Assembly (NCBI GenBank): GCA_947579605.1
Contig: OX388312.1
Span: forward strand, 24,513,313-24,577,312
Length of the DNA stretch: 64,000 nt
Reading direction: 5' to 3'
Origin: Athripsodes cinereus
Lineage: Eukaryota; Arthropoda; Insecta; Trichoptera; Leptoceridae
The notes below the pieces were generated by a model. The model saw only the letters and a list, made by a program, of their open reading frames with translations, did no database searches and was not told the origin of the DNA. Position 1 is the stretch's first letter. Every line of letters starts with the position of its first letter. The translations under genes were made by a program, and so were the position numbers. Positions 12,274 through 25,385 of the stretch are shown here, in pieces.

Positions 12274-13344
12274 CTGTGAAAGAAAATTACGCATTAAAAA
12301 CTTGTTAAAAATATTTATGTGAATTTCACATTTACTTCATCAAGTCATCAAAATTTAACTAAAATCTGTGTAATTATGCTTTGATTACAAATATAAGCTT
12401 GTTGTATGTAGGTAGTTCATTGTTGAATTTCAAACCATAATATGTATAAAATAGTTTACTAACAAAACGATAACCAGATTGATAAAAACGGATTAAACTT
12501 TAACATAAATATCAAGATTAGAGGCATCAGAAGAAAAGAGGTAGAAGTGGAAGAAAAGGAGGTACGAAAGGACAGATTTATCCCGTGTAACACTATCTCT
12601 ATCTACCCCATTAAATAATGGGATCGTCATACAAATACATATTATTTTTTCACTTATTATTGTTTTGCACTATACACGTATGCGTTTATTTACACTTAAG
12701 GCTGCTGCAACTTAATTAATTGTAGCCAATTGGTGATAAATATATTGTCTCAACTTATTTCCTTAATGTGTATTACAATGATTACTTCTACTTGTATGTA
12801 ATACAAATCAGCACATGACATATATGCGACGTTAAGAAATACGACGTGTTGAAGGTTGTGTGTTATTATCACAGTTAATATTACATAGTATCTTAAGGCT
12901 TTTACAAGGAAACCCTCTTGTGGTTGTATTCACAAAATCTTGATGAATAATGGGAGACTATAAATTACTAAGAACTACAGAGTTCTTTGCTAGGCACTTG
13001 TTAGACCTTCGACCTTAATATTTTCAGTATTATTATTATTATTGTTATGATTGTCTTGCATGAAATGATTTATATCTGTTTAATGCGCACGAAATCTCAT
13101 TATGATATATGGTTATAAACATCAATAGAGATTGCAATAATAAAACGAATGCGAAATCTTAAACCGTTAACTTTTTGAATTCTAATACGCAAATTATAAC
13201 AAAATGTTTTTTCTCCTTTGTTTTAATAATATTTGTTTGGTAAATCTTCATATTTTATATTTGTGTTATGTATGCTTTTCTTTAAATTTCAGGCATTTCA
13301 ATGACTGTATCCGGAATTAAATTTATCCTACACTATACTATGAA

Positions 13345-13548
13345 GCTCTATCCTAGAGAAGACGGAACGTCGTAGAGATATACCTAATTTTAAATATTTC
13401 TTTCGCTGCTTCTTCGTTCATAAAATTCTTAATATACGCACGTCATTTTCTCTTACTCAACACACACCTGTCCTTGAGAATTTGATCTAAGTGATCAAGC
13501 CACGTGGTTCTCGGTGGCTTGTTCACACCCCCTCTTTTAGATTTAATT
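13345..13548 (-). mobile_element. LINE 3' end, TATAG-tail family, strongly decayed copy
   Basis: Nucleotide similarity to the other copies runs from the reverse complement of AGAACGGAACG through CAAGCCACGTGGTTCTCGG. It has many substitutions and lacks the tail. No open frame remains. Confidence 0.6.
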
Positions 13549-13605
13549 TTAAAGTATTAAATAAAATGAATAATATGTTTATTATGGATTATACTCATAA
13601 CGCAT

Positions 13606-13642
13606 GACCGGTTTTGAAAACTCCGAGCTCGCATCATCAGGT
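13606..13642 (-). repeat. Hammerhead-like hairpin repeat, copy 3
   Basis: The minus strand reads ACCTGATGATGCGAGCTCGG, then AGTTTTCAAAACCGGT. A palindromic CGAGCTCG replaces the simple stem, and CAAAACCGGTC stands where GAAAC...GTC would be. Confidence 0.45.
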
Positions 13643-13875
13643 GCTAATAAATAATTATGAAACGACAAAATGAAATCTCATGATATTTTTGTGAATGGTT
13701 ACATATTAGCTAATCAGTATGCAATACACGTATTCATTTAATAATATGTTTGCAATGTGTCAGTTTGAATATCACATTGGAATGAGTCTATCACTTGATT
13801 AGAATTTTTAGTTAGAAATGAATCATGAACGATTATTTACTCTGTGATATAAGATTTACTAATCAATTTACAAAT

Positions 13876-14286
13876 TACTATACTATACTATACTATACCC
13901 TCACGCCATGTCCCAGGAGGGGTAGGCAGAGAGAACGGAACGCCATATAGATCTATCCTTACATACTTCTTTCGCTTCCTCTACATTCATCCAGTTTCTC
14001 ATACATGCACGCCGATTTCTCTTACTCAGCACGCGTCCGTCCTTAAGAATTTGGTCCACGTGATCAAGCCACGTGGTTCTTGGACGTCCGCGCTTCCTCA
14101 CACCCCTTCTTTCAGATAAATACATCTTCTTCGTCATCCTTTCATCTTGCATTCGCTCAACATGTCCAAACCATCTCAACTTGTTTACACGCATTCTGTC
14201 CACAACACTCTTCACACATCCGCTCATTCTCCTGATATCCTCATTCTTCACTCTATCTCGCAACGTTTTACCAACCATTCTTCTCA
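13876..14286 (-). mobile_element. LINE 3' end, TATAG-tail family
   Basis: A 125-codon open frame (MVGKTLRDRVKNEDIRRMSG, LRWFGHVERMQDERMTKKMY, RKRGRPRTTWLDHVDQIL, SVLSAYPSWDMA) is followed on the minus strand by GGGTATAGTATAGTATAG. It is 5'-truncated and has no catalytic domain. Confidence 0.85.
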
Positions 14287-14556
14287 GTGAACGAAATTTA
14301 CAAATTTCAATATAACTTATTCCTATTTTTGACTGTATTTACTTATCTTAAGAATTTTTAGTATTGTTTCTATAAAATTAAAATATTTGTGTTTCTTTCT
14401 CAATAAGAATATCGAGGAGATTTTTCCAACACACTTCATATACTTACACCGCTCAAATTTAATGTCCTAACAGTTTGAAATATGAGGAGAGTAGGCGAAA
14501 CTCAAATTATCCTATTAATTTTTTCGGTAGTCACTTGGTGAAAGTTCATTTTTAAT

Positions 14557-14696
14557 AAATTTTGTTATAAAAATAAAATCAAAAACACTGTTTACTTTCA
14601 CTTGTTAATATAACGAAAGATCTTTGCTAAAATATTTAAAATAAATAACAAGTGAAAGTAAACAGTGTTTTTGATTTTATTTTTATAACAAAATTT
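14557..14696. repeat. Perfect 51-bp inverted repeat
   Basis: Left arm 14557-14607 and right arm 14646-14696 are exact reverse complements (for example ACACTGTTTACTTTCACTTG against CAAGTGAAAGTAAACAGTGT) around a 38-base spacer. No target duplication is visible. It could be a small foldback transposon or a template-switch product. Confidence 0.85.
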
Positions 14697-15200
14697 TTCA
14701 AATTATCCGTTTGATCGCTCGGGATGATAATCGTTGAAATGATTAGATGCCTCAAATTTTTCCAACGCGTACCATGTCTTGCTTTTAACTATGAATATAA
14801 AGAGTCACTGCAGTGAATGACTCATGTTACAGAAAGCAAGTACTGTATTTTTATAATTGAAACAAAAAACACCGATATTGTAATCCCTTACCTATTATCG
14901 GATAATCCCGATTTAAAACTTGTTACACATAAATAAATTAATCATAGGAAATAAGTAGGTATCCATTATGAATAAATATTAACACAAGACGATTACCATT
15001 TGACAACCACGATTTGTCATAATATAGAGAGTAAAATCTATTTAAATATGTAATAGACAAAGTGATATTTAAACCTTTCTCAAGATCGACATGACCTTCG
15101 ACTTAACCCAATGAATCAAAACGTACCAACTACTGGCAACTACTTAATATGTTTGAATATTTATTAATAAAATATTATGATGATATTATAATAATATTAC

Positions 15201-15351
15201 GGCCTAGTGAAGAAGGGGTCCGTGGTTCGATACCAGGTACTGGCAAATTCCCCTTTCACGACACAAGTTTTTAGTAGCTTACTGTGAAAGGTGTATGTAT
15301 AAGGTTGTATTTGGGTTTATAACAAACAAAACCCAGACATATCTTTTTTTT
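15201..15351 (+). mobile_element. tRNA-derived SINE, copy 1 (5'-damaged)
   Basis: It contains a perfect Pol III box B, GGTTCGATACC (15224-15234), and the family body with TTTCACGACACAAG and TTGTATTTGGGTTTATAA, ending in a T run. The box A half is truncated compared with the copies at 59319 and 60812. Confidence 0.8.
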
Positions 15352-15795
15352 AAATATAAACATACAAAGGGTACGAAATATAAATATTTCAGTACGCTGA
15401 ATCTTCAAAATTGAATATGGTTTTTATTTAGGAAGATAAGCCAAATATGACTGAATAAACTACAAGGATCCTTGAGTTATTAAATTATGGCATATCAAGG
15501 AAAGCAAAAATATCACTGATAATCAAAAACACGTTAATGTGACTTTATGCAAACAAATATTTGATGAGTACAAAAGTTCTTGATAACAAAATATCACTTC
15601 ATTTATTCACCGGTTTCAGGGATAAGACATTCTAGATCACTTAATGTTTTGTTTATTAATAAATTGTATTGATCCGCGAGAACGGGTAAAGGACATGGTT
15701 TTAGTGATACATTGTTAAAGTTTGGGAAGATTTGTACAGAAGTTAACACGGCTGTTTAATAATATTTTGAATAGTTTTTCTTCGAATCAATGCCG

Positions 15796-16059
15796 CCTAC
15801 GTGCCCCGTCCATGAGACGGGATTGGGACGGCATTCCACATCCGTATTACAACATTTTCGTCACTCATTTGGCCCAGCCAGAATTATTGCGATCCGGATT
15901 TTACTATATAAAAGGACATGGTAGAATTTCTCCAATGACAAGATTGCTCATTCTTATGTGTTATGCGGTGTATGGGGGGTAAAAAATATTGAAAACCATC
16001 CTCAACCAAATGCGATCGGCTGGGCTTTGTTCGCAAAAGGATTTGATTTTTTCCTCTGA
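15796..16059 (+). pseudogene. Decayed BIR domain (inhibitor-of-apoptosis-like)
   Basis: One frame reads RDWDGIPHPYYNIFVTHLAQ, then PELLRSGFYYIKG, typical of the first half of a BIR domain (compare LAxAGFYY). After a shift near 15930 a second frame reads NDKIAHSYVLCGVWGVKNIE, then NAIGWALFAKGFDFFL and a stop at 16057. This is the second half of a BIR, where C-x2-C...H...C should bind zinc. The expected first Cys, the His (IGWALF instead of IHWALF) and the last Cys (KGFDFF instead of KGCDFF) are all missing. With the frameshift this makes a non-functional relic. It stands alone in a ft intron, so it is probably a retrocopy or part of a mobile element; no RING domain follows. BIR proteins inhibit caspases. 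Confidence 0.6.
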
Positions 16060-19000
16060 ACTTCTGTTGAACTATTTGGTATACCTACGTTTATCATCAC
16101 ATTATACAAAACTAATGATATACACAGATATCCATAGAAAACAAACTATTAATGTGTATATAGATATCACGATATACAGGATACTCCTTCAATTAAGTAA
16201 AAAAAAATACACACACACACACACAATGGTAATGATTATAGATTCTTCTCTCAATCTGATATCAAAATTCTTTGAATATGACAACGTTTAATAAATATCA
16301 AATCTTTCTCAGCATCTGATAACTGATTGTTTCGATAAAATCAATAAATTCATTTAGGTTATGATAGTTTGAACGGAATAAAGCAAACCTTTTTTCCATT
16401 AATCAGTTCAGTGGAACAAATCAATCCGACAGGATTTATTACAAGAAAATTATTAAAATTATAATTTATTTAAGCAGTGCAATTAGTATCTACAATTGTC
16501 AGCTCATCAACGTAATTTTTTAAATGAAAACTACGTTGATCTTAAATATACACATTAGACACTTTATTATTTAATTTCTTCATTATATTGCATGACTCAA
16601 ACGATAATGGTATATTCAAATTAATATACAGATACAGAAGAGCCCCTTTGTACGTTCCATTAATAAAACATGCATATTAAAAGATATTTCAAGTGAGATT
16701 TTCAAGATATTACAATGAACGATTATCCTTGAAACGATCTCTTGAAGACTTTAAATCAATTTCTTTTATATTGCTTTTGTCCTATTGCTTGACGACAAAA
16801 AATACGGAAAAAAGTATTTCAACTGTCCTATACCTATATTATAATATATCGTGGAGTATGGTAAAAATATTAGTACAAATGAATAATATAAAATAATAAT
16901 AAAAAAAAACAGGTCTTGTTTGGTGTCAGATGAAGTTGTTAACTAAAATGTCGACCATTAGTGACATATCTTATCGATTGTTAGCATCGTTGGTTTACAT
17001 ATTTCAATTAGTTATTAAATGACTTTGATTCATAATAAAAAACAGCCGCTCCTAAATGACAATATGTCATCTTTAAATCATCATTACATTAAAGCATTTA
17101 TTAATAATAATTATTAATATTATCTGCTTACTAAAGCACTAACCAATCGCTAATCTTGTATTTAAAATAAATAATATTTAAATATAACTAACTGCACTTT
17201 TTATTCATAAAATTTTACTTGTAAAAAATGTTAATATTTCAGCATATCGAGAAGATACGGCTATCATTAAAAGTTAGTGTCTGGTACTATATAAAATTGA
17301 TATACCCCTCGTGCAGTAGGTATATGAAGTTACACTTTGGGCTTTCCCCTCAAATCAAACTTTCATCCGTCACCAATCAAAATACAAAATAGGTACTATG
17401 ACGATATGCGATTTTCTGTACCTACATTGATTTTGGTCACCCATAAATTATTTATACTTATTTAAAACCTCATTACATTTGTAACTGTTTTGGTCGGTTT
17501 CTGCATTTCCACTTATTTGTCGCATTATGAATTTTTGAATAACAATAAGCATAACACATTCATTTATATGAAAACCGGCTATTTATATAACGTGCAATAA
17601 CAATATAGATAAATTAACCAAGATAATGTTAAAACAACATATAAAATACTTGGAAAAGGCTCCCATAGAAGAAAACTAGAAATATTTAAAATAATAATCT
17701 ATTTTTATGTTAATGTTTATTTTAGTATCATAATAATATTATTGTGATATGCTATAAAATGATTATTCAGAAGCAAGTATCAACAATTTAATTAATAAAA
17801 GGAAACTGGTTGCTAATTAAAAACTGTTCTAATGTATGTTAAATGACACAAATATTTAAGGTGAATGGATCGTTCAGAAAATAAACATTATTATGTATTA
17901 ACTATATGTACCATTGTTTTAATGAAAACGTGTTGTTTATGGAAACAAGTTCAATTAAATATTATATCCTTAGATTTTAATCACAGTTCCTAAATTATTA
18001 AATTAAAAATTATCGAGTTAATCTTGTCAAGAGACGGTACTTGGTGGAAGTTTAAGTTAAATGTATAAAAAAAACACTTAAGTTTTATAAATAAAATCAC
18101 CGTGGAAGTACGTACTAAATATAAGTTTTTTGTTTTTTTGGAAAATTATGGACTTCATTTTTGATAGTATAAAGTTTGTTTACGGTTGTGGTGGCTTATT
18201 AGAATTCTTTCTCAAGTTTTTACGAAAAAGGGGGTAAAATTGTTTGACATTCGATTGAATACATTGTTTATACTTTTATGTTGTTTCTATTATTGTAAAT
18301 GATTATATCGAAGAAAATAACACTATCATAATAAATGAAGTCCTGGTTATTATCTAAGTCATGTTATTTAAGTTTTTTTTATATTTGTGTATAAGTTTTA
18401 GTGAAAAATTAAGAAAAAAAGATAGATTACGAGATGAGTGTATAAGAATGCCAGAACTATGTAAATCATAATTTTAAGTATGATAATTTACCAACACGGT
18501 AGATTATTTATATTCACTAAATTATTTATATTCACTATTCACTAAATTTTATTTACGATTAAAAGTAAATAAATTCATGAATATAATTACTTAAAGAAAG
18601 TAAAAATAAACAGGTGTATAAAATAAAAGTAACGAGTCCTGTTGAAACAATATCAAAAACCGTATCAATCATCTAACACGGAAAACATAAAGCATTTTAC
18701 ATTAAGGCACATCATATTGACCTTAATGAGAGAGATTTATATTTTATAAAAATCTAATAATATAAACACGAATAAAACTTGTATTTATAATATTAAGATA
18801 TAAGAGTACACCATAACTAGTCGGCAGTTTTCTAAGATGAACGCAATTTATTATTATTTATAAGGGATTGTAAATTTTTATTGTGTAAACAATTTAAATT
18901 TTATAATAAATCACTTCTATTTTAATTTTTATCATTATGGCTAGAAAGTGGGCACTATACCTTTATTAATTAAATTTAATGAATGCTAACTTGAATTCCA

Positions 19001-19861
19001 TAGAAGGATTTTAAAGTTGCAATCAAATTATATAACATAACATCACGTTTTAATTATTTATGTAATTTAGATAAATTATTAGTATTATTGATATGGGTTA
19101 AGATGATGATTAGGTATACATGACTTTGATTTTGGCGCCGTTTAATAGTCGAGGGCGCCTGTTAACACTGCAGTTTTTGATTTGCTTCTGAAGGTGGTAA
19201 CAAGTTGGTTGTTGTTGTAGGGTGATTAAATTTATTGTTATAACTTAATACAATAAAACCTGAGTACTGAATACTACACACAACGTAATAATTGTTTTAG
19301 AATTCTTCAATTAAACGCCATTATTGTGGCTGTGAAATAATTTTATTTATAGTACAATCATGATATAAATAAAGCTTTATTCGCTTTATAAAACTGTTAA
19401 TCTAAACTTAGATGGATCTTAAAGCTTATGTAACTAGTAGTGGAAATTGCATTTGCTTGCGAATATAACTATTCGTAGATAAAGGAGTATATTTATTTCA
19501 CTCTCATTAAATAAATTACTATATTAGATACAATCCTTTGCTTTACGATATAATACAATTAAAATTTTACATAATGTGCAATAAATGCGGATAAAACAGT
19601 GTTGTTAATTATAATAACCCTTAAAATTTTACTATTATTTCTAAATAATAGTGCAATAAGATACCTGAAATAGATAACGATGATGACGATGTCTCAGATT
19701 TTTTTTAATTAATGATATACCGGACTATGGTTATCATAGCTTTTGAGGTGCTATAATGAATATAGGTAATAAAGGAATTTGGATTTGTAGGTATATTATG
19801 ATATGATGTACATGTTAGTGAGACATATTTAGAACTACCAATAATAACATAAAACTCTTAC

Positions 19862-20095
19862 CTCTTCATAGTTTAATCTTGCGGTGAGAGTAAAAACTCC
19901 TGTTTGTGGGTTGAGGGAGAATACATCATTAGCCCAATCGGAGATAACGGTGTATGTGAGATGGGCGTTAGGTCCTAAATCAGGATCTACTGCAGCTACT
20001 TGGCCAACTCTGGCACCACGTGCTGTGTTCTCCGGAATATCGAAGGAATAGGCACTTTCCAGGAAAACTGGCGGGTTGTCGTTTGTATCCGTGAC
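19862..20095 (-). CDS. ft: Fat-like cadherin, exon 2 of 6 (internal exon)
   Basis: The exon has 78 codons and is phase 0 at both ends. The acceptor is TTTTCACAG before GTC at 20095, and the donor is GAG|GTAAGA after 19862. It opens with the canonical linker VTDTNDNPPVFLESAYSF and continues with PENTARGARVGQV, AVDPDLGPNAHLTY and DWANDVFSLNPQTG. It ends NYEE inside a repeat that the next exon completes with VQHYILVVQAQD. The conserved wording DWANDVFSLNPQTG is, as I recall, close to Drosophila Fat and is one of the stronger links to ft rather than to kugelei or dachsous. The intron upstream is 12.7 kb and the one downstream 7.6 kb. Confidence 0.9.
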
Positions 20096-21921
20096 CTGTG
20101 AAAATACATTAAACAATTAAAAACACAAAGTTGACGAATAATATTATAATGATCAATTAAGATAACCAAAAAGAACAATGTAATTTGAAATTCATTTATG
20201 TAATCTAACAAAGCTGTTTGTTTGCAAATATTATAGTAATTTGTGTAATCTAAATTGGTTAATTTGTTTTTTAACTGAGATGTTCTTCATTTCTTCTAAT
20301 AATTATTATTATTGTTGTTTGTTTTATGGTTTCAAATATAAATTAAGATTTCACGTGTATTTTTGAATGTGTTCAATCATTATATATGAGGTGTGAACAT
20401 AATTTGAGAGACCAGTAAACTTTAAAATAGAATTATAATTACAAATATGTAGGTTTTAATTGATCCATTACAAGTGGGAATAATATTTATGTTAGAACAT
20501 CAATAGTTTATGGAATTGAAGCATATTATTAAATTCTTTGAAAAAATATGTACGTAAAATTTCACAGTGCATCAAATAGTCGTAATAATCTGTTTTTAAA
20601 TAATATGATAGAAGGGCAACTGTATAATTATTATAGTGTATTTAAAGTAGAATACATTATGACTATATACTTTGTTTTACTCTCCATGAAGAATCTTAAT
20701 TTGACTATACTGTGCAATATACTCTTTTTTTCGCGGCGGCAAAAATGCCATCCACACTTCTCAGCATTATACAACCAGATAAGTCTCCATTTATGATCAG
20801 TTATGATCACACGAAAACTTTTCAGTCTAATGCCGGGAAAAATCCACCTATCCAGATATACAGGATATCAAAGGATTAAGCTCAAAACGCGGGTTCTAAT
20901 TACCAGCATTGTGCCTGAAATATCTGTATTCAAAAACTTTCTAACAACGTTACAAATATTTATTATAATAGATTTTTGAATTTTGATGTATAAATTTACC
21001 GGTAAATCAAATTAATGTAAATAATTTCTTAAAGATTTCGGAGTTACCCCTGTAGCTTACATAACTAAAGGTATTAAATAAATGGGCCTAGAATGTCAAA
21101 CATTTTTTATTTCTCCTGCTAGTTCTGTACATTTACGTATTTTTTCTGCGACGGTTGTTTACTGTATATCATGTGTATTTGGAACAGCGATGTCTATTAG
21201 ATACATTATACATATAAATATTTTATATCTATATTATTATCGCATGTTTTATTATAAAACTTGTTAACAAAGAAACGTAGTTCCTGGATGTATAGCGACA
21301 TGGTTAACTAAATAAATACCATGTCAATTGTATTATTATTATTACAAGTAATGTGTTCATAATCTTACGTAGAAACATCTCTAATATAATCTACTACATA
21401 TTATAAATACTAAAGTATGATATTAAAGATTATATAGATATAATAACGTTTATTATATATGTATCCAAAGATGAGATATTATCTCCAATACAAAACTGTT
21501 TATGGATGGATTAATCCTAGTAGTCGACATTTTGTAAGATAAAAATATTAATTTTAACCCGTTCCGACAGATGTAAAAATCCGTTATTTAAAAAAATTTA
21601 AGAATAGAGTGATTTCAAAATTGATGGGATGAAATCACCTTGCCTTTTGATATTTATTTTTTATCATTATTTGAAAATTACTAGCTAATTAATAAAGGTT
21701 TCTTCGTTTGTTATTTTTTTTAAACTTAATTGGAATTGTTGAACTGCAAGGTTATTGCAGCTTATTCTAAAACAGGGTGCGGCTATTGAGTGATTGTTAG
21801 CAAATAAACAAGATGTATCCATATTTGATTCTGTTGTTTCTTCTTAATGAAGTCTCTTTTTTGTTTTTTTATCTAGCTGCATTTTTGTTTTTTTTTCTCG
21901 CTGTGAACGCCCTGGCCAAAA

Positions 21922-21975
21922 ACTGTAATGGTCTCAGTGGAAGGTGACATTTTTGGGATAGTAATAATAATAATT
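21922..21975 (+). repeat. Retroposon 3' end with TAA tail, copy 1
   Basis: GGTCTCAGTGGAAGGTGACA, TTTTTGGGATAG and a TAA repeat. The same block recurs at 57179-57232 with few changes, so this is the 3' end of a further LINE or SINE family. Confidence 0.55.
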
Positions 21976-22519
21976 TAACGAATAAATAAACAAATATGTG
22001 ATTCAACTAAATATTCTAGGATTCATTGAAATTATTGTTTTCTTTGTGAATGATTTTTTTGTTTTTGAAAGAAATAAAGGAAAAATGAATAATTAATTAT
22101 TGTAACACTTAATCCCATATTTATATTTATTTAACACTTTTATCCCTCTATATTTCCCTCCAATTCTTTCTTCGACTCAAGTCCCCTTTTTCATACATTG
22201 TCCAGCTAAATCAGTCTGCAGAGCTTGAGTCTCAAGTCAGGGATGATTGTAGAGTTGGATAGATTGGTTTCACAAATTAAAAAGAAAAGGTTAAGTTAAA
22301 CGAGGAACATTTATTGATAGTTTAGTTTTACAATGTCTAGCTCAGACACACACACAATAGTTATTTACATTTTCACAATTAACTTATTAACTACACAACA
22401 GGATCTACTTAAATTAATCAATTTACAAGTTTATTTAGTCACTGCTTATTATTTAGATTGCAACGGGTTTCAATTATCTTTTGAACACTTTATTAACACA
22501 AAGTTTTATTATTTTTTTG

Positions 22520-22552
22520 GGGCTCGCTGACGTGAAACACGTCAGCGAGCCC
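22520..22552. repeat. GC-rich perfect hairpin (15-bp arms, AAA loop)
   Basis: GGGCTCGCTGACGTG, then AAA, then CACGTCAGCGAGCCC. It is followed by a further GC-rich run to about 22580. Very unlike the surrounding AT-rich DNA; preceded by a T run (22513-22518) on the plus strand. Confidence 0.7.
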
Positions 22553-25120
22553 GCGAGGCCGGAGAAAGAGGGTGAAGTTGGTTGCAGATGGTCAACCAAG
22601 AGAATTTTTAACAGAAGTCAAAACAAAGTTTAAATTAATTTTAGCGGGATTCTTTCCTTCAAAAAGTCAAATTGTAACTATGTAAATTTAATACGGAAAT
22701 ACCCTAATATTTATGTACTGTTATTTTTAACTACGACATTATTTTGATTAATATTCATAACCCAGCATCTTCCGAAAGTACGAATCTTACACGAAATTTT
22801 ATTGCTACTAAAGGGTTAATAATCTACAGTAGTTTGAGATGTGGAATTTGACTTCATAAAACCGGCATGAGACAAAAATGTTGGTATCAAAACATACAAC
22901 TAAAATATTAAGTAGGTAGATACTTATACTTAATAATGAAACATCTATACTTTAACTTAGTTCAATGTTTAGTTATAATGATGAGTACCAACAAATAAAA
23001 CTCTTAATGTTAAGTCAAACCTTTTTCATTTGTTAATTTTTTAATTCGATCTTCCAAGAAATGGAGTTTCATCCGAGAGATTAAAACATTATATTATATA
23101 ATTCAAAAAAGTGACAGATTTGAATATCATATTGCCCACATAACTCTTTAATAATTTAATTAAATGATGCAATATTTTATTTTTGTGGCTTTGGTTTTTA
23201 TTTTTCCCAGAAATGAGTTAAGGAATAGTGAAAAACGTCAAATTAAAAAAGTTAAATCTCCAATATTCAAATTATTGTCTTCGATATTAAATAATGTAGT
23301 AATGTTTACATTTCAGTGCACATTTAACTTAAACTTTTTTGTTTTCGTCAAGAAGCAATTATTGCCAAAAAAAAATCACGCATAATTGCGGCATTCATTA
23401 TTTTATACTTATTTCTATTTCATTAAACTCAGTATTTCAAATAAAAAAATATTGAGTAGTTCTTAAAACATTAAGACTAAAATCGGTCATTTAAAAAAGA
23501 AATCGTGTATGTTATTCTTTCTATCTGTTTCTCGAACCTAACAATTCATCGATTATTTTATGTAATAATAAACGAAATATGGAGGTGATCATATTATAAA
23601 AATACGAAGTGTCGAATTACAAACGATGCTTTTCTTTGAACCTGTTGGAATATATGTTGGTTCTGACTGAACCAACGTTCGTTTGATTCATCGAACCGCA
23701 ATAATAAGAAGTCTTCTGTATTGTTTGCCGTTGATGCGAGTTTGTAAAGTAGGATTGATAGGTAGCGCTGGTATTTTGTTTTGTTTCAATATATGAACCT
23801 TTTTTACATATCATATTATTCTTTCATCCATTCGTGTTCCGCCTCATGTTTAGATTTTATCTTAAGACTGTCGGACATGCCAAGGAAAATGTTAGACAAA
23901 GTAAGTCTTAATTATTTGATTTGTTCGTTGTCTTTGCAGGTGTATATATTCTTTTTTATTTTATCTCTATTGATTCCAAATAGATGCATGGTAGTGTTTA
24001 TAAGCATCTTGTACAAAAAATAACGACGTTTTATAAACAGATTCAATAAAATGAAGAATATATGCTCAAATGCAGTTAAAAAAATAATAATTTTGAAACA
24101 TATTTTTCGGTTTAAGAATTCAGGAAAAAATAGGAATAATATTTTGATCCTAGTTTTGTTACTGTGATGAATTAATTAAATGCCCTACCTACTTATTTCA
24201 TTTAAAATATTTACATTAAAATTAAATAAATATGAAATTATAACTATATTACTTTATTCTTAAAAGTCAGCCTACGAGAAACATGTGACAAGTATGAGAA
24301 GGTAGATGCAGTAATAATATGTTATTACGTTTTATATTTATTTAATTATAATAATATGTATTTAATGGAGTAACGATAAATTCTCCTATTATTACCGTTT
24401 CACAAACAACCAACTATAGATATGTATGTAGGTATACAATCACGTTATAGTCAGTGGTGGGACTAGGTATATTTTTATAATGATCGTGTGTTTTCTAAAT
24501 AGTAGGTACTTGAACTACGAGTACATATGTCTATTTTGAATTGACGTAGACTTTATTCGAGATAATTTTTATTTATTTATTTATTCATCGTAAAGGGCTG
24601 AGTCATTTATATGTACGTATAGATAAAATATATATTTTTTAAAATTTTGTATTCTTCATTGTCAAAAGTGATTTGACAGAAAAGACAGGAAAATACAGTT
24701 TATAGCTCTAGGTACGAAAAATTGATAAAAATATTGCAAAATAAATAATTGAGACATTAAATAATTATGAATAGTTATTTTTTTGTATATTTATTCATTA
24801 TCGACACCTTTATAAGGATAGAAAAAGGAAAAATAGCACTGACTGCACAAGTTTTTATTCTATAGAAAATCTTACCTACACATTTTATAATTTTAAACGT
24901 AACACTGCCAAATTTGAGTTGAAAGAAAAAAAAAGTTTTTTTTTCTATAATTATTATTCTTCAAAATATTGATAGGTGTTCAAATTTCTCCCAACAATTT
25001 TTGCAATTTCTTGGATAAGTGGGTATATAAAATTGTAATGCTTGCTATTTTTACCTACAGTATTATTGTATTAGGTATCATGATTATTATGATTATTTGC
25101 TGGAAACCGAATTAAACTAC

Positions 25121-25385
25121 ATACTTCTACCACTATACCATCACGACATACATACATTTCTCATAAGTGGGGTGGTCAGCAGATCAACAGCATGTAATAT
25201 ACATTAAAGCTGTCCTCACCGTGCCAACAAAAAAATTAAGACATTCTGGATGGGGCCAAACATCCAGGCTGAATTTAACATGTAAAAATGTTTTTGTTTT
25301 CGAACACCTGCTTTTTCAGCACACTCGAAAACATACGGAAATTAGTGGGAGACCGATTCAATCCGGGTGCTTTACGAAAAAAACT
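25121..25385 (-). repeat. Dispersed repeat, copy d (inverted, longest)
   Basis: The reverse complement contains the blocks GGCACGGTGAGGACAGCTTT, ACATGCTGTTGATCTGCTG and GTCGTGATGGTATAG. A longer upstream part (TCGAACACCTGC, ACACTCGAAAACATACGG) has partial matches near 36015-36060 and 30630-30660. Confidence 0.6.

Larger units (their letters stand above)
12274..19861 (-). other. ft intron (7.6 kb)
   Basis: It holds two LINE 3' ends (13345-13548, 13876-14286), a hammerhead-like hairpin (13606-13642), a perfect 51-bp inverted repeat (14557-14696), a SINE (15201-15351), a BIR pseudogene (15796-16059) and an AC microsatellite near 16209-16225. From about 16300 to 19800 I see only AT-rich DNA. Confidence 0.8.

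Noticed and set aside
15224..15234. Box B motif suggesting a tRNA gene
   Set aside because: No cloverleaf can be formed and the same block occurs in two other SINE copies.
16209..16225. AC-repeat as part of a CRISPR-like or satellite array
   Set aside because: It is a short simple microsatellite only.
15989..16291. 100-codon plus-strand frame after the BIR relic
   Set aside because: It overlaps the real BIR second half in another frame and ends in an AC microsatellite; no independent signal.
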